Positions 4,162 through 6,784 of a stretch of DNA of 6,784 bases are shown here, piece by piece; the stretch's first letter is position 1, and every line of letters begins with the position of its first letter. The notes beneath the pieces are model-generated. The model worked only from the letters and a program-made list of their open reading frames with translations, was not told the origin of the DNA and did no database searches. Position numbers and translations under genes: made by a program. The stretch lies in assembly GCA_041750975.1 (NCBI GenBank), contig JBGSYN010000056.1, positions 1-6,784 of the forward strand, in the 5' to 3' direction. Source of the DNA: JBGSYN01 sp041750975 (lineage in GTDB: Bacteria; Pseudomonadota; Alphaproteobacteria; Geminicoccales; Geminicoccaceae).

Positions 4162-6784
4162 CGCTTCGCTGGGCGTCGCCGAGACCCAGCGTCTCGACCG
4201 TATCCTCCAGCCGATCCCGCCACCATTTGGCCCCCTGCCCTGCGGCGATGCTGCGGGCCTCGGCAAGGCGATCGTCGAGTCCGCAAGCCTCGCCATAGCG
4301 GGCCTGGTGCACGATTTGCAGCCGCAGGACCTCGACTAATGCCCAGCGCTCCTGGGTGCGATCGATGCGGGCCAGCGCGTCGTCGAGCAAGAGCTTGCTT
4401 TCCTCCTGCTCGCCCTGGTCGAGCAGCGCTGCCGCCAGGACGGCCTGATAGAACGGCAGTTCGACCTCGACCGCATTGCGCTGGAACGTCTCCAGACCTC
4501 GCCGCATGAGCTGCAATCCGCCCGCGATGTCGGCGCCCGCGCGGACGGCGTCCCAGCCCCGGTGAAACCCGACGAGATCGACCCAGAAGGGGGCGCCGCG
4601 GGCGGCCGCGATGCCGGCCAGCGCTTCGAGCATCTCCGCCCGCTCCGGGGCCCCGCCGCGCACCAGATCGACCAGCAGCAGATTGGCGAGCGTCAGGGAA
4701 TGGGTGAAGGGAGAGCTCTCCCTCGAGATCGCCAATGCTCGTGCGGCGACCTCGTCCGCAGCCTCCGGCCGCCCCTGACACAGCATTGCGAACGCGCCGT
4801 ACACCATCGCCGAGACGGGATATTGGTAATGGGTGAGGAGGTCGCCCGCTTGAAGCCCCTCGCCGGCGGCGATCGCAGCCGTCGACGATGCCTCGGCGGC
4901 CGCCAGTTCGCCCTTGAAGAAATGCACCTTCCCCATCGATTGGTGACCGAGGGCTATGGCCTCCGGCAGCGCCTTCAGGCCGGTTTCGGCGAAGGCGCGG
5001 CCCACCGCCTCGGCCGCCTCGATTTCCGGGCGGTTGAAGAGGATGCCGAATTCGAGCCTGAGCACCATCAAGAGGTCGCCGCCGCGGCCGAGCCGTTCGG
5101 CGAGGAGACGGCCGCGGCGGCAGGCTTCGAGCGCGTCGTCGTCGCCGGTGAACCGGGCCGAACGCAAAGCTTGGGCCAGCGCGATCTGCAGGGCCAGCTC
5201 CTGGACGTCACGAGCTTCGCCCTCCGCCAGCGATTCCAATGCCTGCAGGCCCGCCCGCAGGTGCTGCGTCGCCTCCTCATAGGCGCCCCGCGCCAGGGCC
5301 TGCCGACCGGCGACGAGCCACTGCTCGGCGGCGCGGCGATACTCGCCGGCAACGCTCAGATGGCGCGCCACCAGCTCCGGCCGGTTGTGGACCAGCTCCG
5401 GCAGAATGCTCGGGATCAGATCGACGGTCCGGCGATGCAGGTCCTGACGGCGGACCAGCAACAGCGTCTCGTAGGCGGCCTGATGCATCAGGCCATGCTT
5501 GAACGCCAGGAGACCTGGTGTGTCGTCGGCGACCGGATGGATCAGGTCGGCCTCCAGCAGGGCGCGCAGCCCGGCATCGAGTTCGGCCTCGCCCCCCGGA
5601 TAAAGCGCGCGCAACAGCTCGATGCGGAACTCGCGGCCGATCACCGCTGCGACCTGGGCCACGGCCTTGGCCCGAGAATCACGGTCGAGCCGGGTCAGCA
5701 GGGTATCGTAGAGTGTTGCCGGTACCCGGGCCAGCACCGCGTCGGGGTCGATCCGGTCGTTGGCGTCCGGGGTCAGCGCGCCGCTTTCGATCAGCGCCCG
5801 GCATACCTCCTCGATGAACAAGGGCACGCCGTCGGTGCGGTCGATGATGCGCCGCGCCACCGGGATCGAGATCGCCCGATCCTCCAAAATTTCCTGGAGA
5901 AACTCGGCCGCCTGAGCGCGATTGAGCTTGGCCAGTTGCAATACCAAAGGATCGGCCGCGTGAGTCCAATCGAGCAGCGCCTCGCGGCGGGCGGTGACCA
6001 CGACCATGAGCGGATGATCGCGCAGTGCCGTCAGCAATTGCTGGCCGAGATCCCTGGTCGAGGGATCGCTCCAGTGCACGTCCTCGATCACCAGCAGGAG
6101 TGGAATCCGCTCGGCCGTCTCCAGAATGAGCCGGACCACCGCACGCAGACTGTCGGCGCGGGCGCGCTCGGGCGCCATCGCCGGGCTCAGTCGGCCGGGA
6201 TCGACCAGCAGCAGCCCCAAATGCTGGGCCAGGGCCGGATCGGCGTTGCGACTGGCGAGGTGACGGCGGAGCTTGTCGAGCCGCACCTCCGGCGGATCGG
6301 TGTGCGCGACCTTCGCCTGCGCCTCGAGGTGACGCACGACGGGATAAAGCGGACTTTGGGTGAAGAGCGGCGAACACTGGAAGACGGTGGCGCGATCGCC
6401 CGACGCCTGGACGTCCTCGATCAGGCTGCGCACTAGCCGCGACTTGCCGATGCCGGGCTGGCCGACGACCACCACCGCCTGCCCTTCGCCGCGACGCGCG
6501 GTATCCCAGCGCTCGACCAGCAGCTGCCGCTCGTTGGTCCGGCCGATCAGCTTGGCGATCGTCTTCGAGCGCGTGGCCGCGTAGCGGCTCACCAGATCGC
6601 TCTCGCCGACGACGCGGAACAACGCCACCGGCGCATCGAAGCCCTTGGCCTCGACCTCGCCGAGCGGTTGGAAGTCGAATAGGTTGCCCGCGAGCCCCCT
6701 GGTCGTCGAACCGCAGACAACCGTATCGGGCTCGGCATGGGACTGCAGGCGGAAAGCGAGGTTCGGCGTATCGCCGATCACCGT
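4148..6784 (-). CDS. Class III nucleotide cyclase - AAA/STAND ATPase - TPR signalling protein (5' end missing)
   Basis: The frame is open to the right edge, so only the last 878 residues are seen. Counting from the Val codon at 6781, residues 1-60 are the end of a class III adenylate/guanylate cyclase domain. They include GDTPNLAFRLQ, which keeps the Asn7 and Arg11 pair (N-x3-R) that stabilises the transition state in active cyclases, and the closing AKGFDAPVALFRVVGE. An NTPase domain follows: IGRTNERQ (79-86), Walker A GQPGIGKS (107-114), Walker B LLLVIEDVHW (228-237), a sensor-like VVVTARRE (260-267), and TDGVPLFIEEV (316-326), as in LuxR/MalT-type and cyclase-linked ATPases. From about 440 to the end the protein is helical with TPR-like repeats, for example EYRRAAEQWLVAGRQALARG near 480-499. 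The metal-binding and base-recognition residues of the cyclase lie outside the window, so cyclase activity and ATP/GTP choice cannot be judged. The GTG at 6781 is an internal valine, not a start. Full-length relatives usually exceed 1,000 residues. No upstream partner is visible. Confidence 0.93.
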   Translation of the reverse strand, partial: TVIGDTPNLAFRLQSHAEPDTVVCGSTTRGLAGNLFDFQPLGEVEAKGFDAPVALFRVVGESDLVSRYAATRSKTIAKLIGRTNERQLLVERWDTARRGEGQAVVVVGQPGIGKSRLVRSLIEDVQASGDRATVFQCSPLFTQSPLYPVVRHLEAQAKVAHTDPPEVRLDKLRRHLASRNADPALAQHLGLLLVDPGRLSPAMAPERARADSLRAVVRLILETAERIPLLLVIEDVHWSDPSTRDLGQQLLTALRDHPLMVVVTARREALLDWTHAADPLVLQLAKLNRAQAAEFLQEILEDRAISIPVARRIIDRTDGVPLFIEEVCRALIESGALTPDANDRIDPDAVLARVPATLYDTLLTRLDRDSRAKAVAQVAAVIGREFRIELLRALYPGGEAELDAGLRALLEADLIHPVADDTPGLLAFKHGLMHQAAYETLLLVRRQDLHRRTVDLIPSILPELVHNRPELVARHLSVAGEYRRAAEQWLVAGRQALARGAYEEATQHLRAGLQALESLAEGEARDVQELALQIALAQALRSARFTGDDDALEACRRGRLLAERLGRGGDLLMVLRLEFGILFNRPEIEAAEAVGRAFAETGLKALPEAIALGHQSMGKVHFFKGELAAAEASSTAAIAAGEGLQAGDLLTHYQYPVSAMVYGAFAMLCQGRPEAADEVAARALAISRESSPFTHSLTLANLLLVDLVRGGAPERAEMLEALAGIAAARGAPFWVDLVGFHRGWDAVRAGADIAGGLQLMRRGLETFQRNAVEVELPFYQAVLAAALLDQGEQEESKLLLDDALARIDRTQERWALVEVLRLQIVHQARYGEACGLDDRLAEARSIAAGQGAKWWRDRLEDTVETLGLGDAQRSVKAS

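Noticed and set aside
4562..6436. A 624-codon open frame on the plus strand opposite the cyclase-ATPase gene
   Set aside because: It lies wholly antisense to a gene with clear Walker motifs. Its product is rich in Gln, Arg, Gly and His with no recognisable domain, as expected for a mirror frame in GC-rich coding DNA.
6779..6781. GTG as a possible start of the cyclase-ATPase gene
   Set aside because: The codon lies in the middle of the conserved cyclase motif (V-I-G-D-T-P-N) and the frame continues upstream to the edge.

Overview
This 6.8-kb, GC-rich window looks like chromosomal DNA from an alphaproteobacterium. The EF-Ts and S2 proteins read as typical alphaproteobacterial forms, including the long acidic S2 tail. 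I cannot resolve order or genus from sequence alone. No tRNA, rRNA, CRISPR array, insertion sequence or phage gene is visible.

Left part (1-2345): the translation operon rpsB-tsf, transcribed leftward. rpsB (ribosomal protein S2) starts at an ATG at 2166 and tsf (elongation factor Ts) follows after a 91-bp gap holding a 14-bp GC-rich palindrome. The 179 bp upstream of rpsB hold a weak promoter candidate. They also hold a set of nested inverted repeats that would fold the rpsB leader RNA into a three-way junction, the kind of structure that could serve S2 autoregulation. The 110 bp beyond tsf hold no gene I can recognise; pyrH is the usual next gene and may begin at or beyond the left edge.

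Middle (2346-4161): a leftward two-gene unit encodes a renalase-like FAD-dependent oxidoreductase and a small DUF393/DCC-family protein with a CxxC motif. The two are joined by a 4-bp stop/start overlap. A rightward GNAT acetyltransferase is packed against it: its only usable starts are TTG codons that lie inside or at the edge of the oxidoreductase start, so the two divergent genes share their 5' ends.

Right part (4148-6784): a large leftward gene, open at the right edge. It encodes the end of a class III nucleotide cyclase domain, then an AAA/STAND-type ATPase and a long helical TPR-like region. Its 3' end overlaps the 3' end of the GNAT gene by 14 bp. This architecture is that of a multidomain signalling protein in which cyclase and NTPase modules are linked to a protein-interaction solenoid. 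The ligand and output are unknown.

The region is compact: three of the gene junctions overlap. I found no strong evidence for a wholly new system. The best candidate for something undescribed is the folded rpsB leader.
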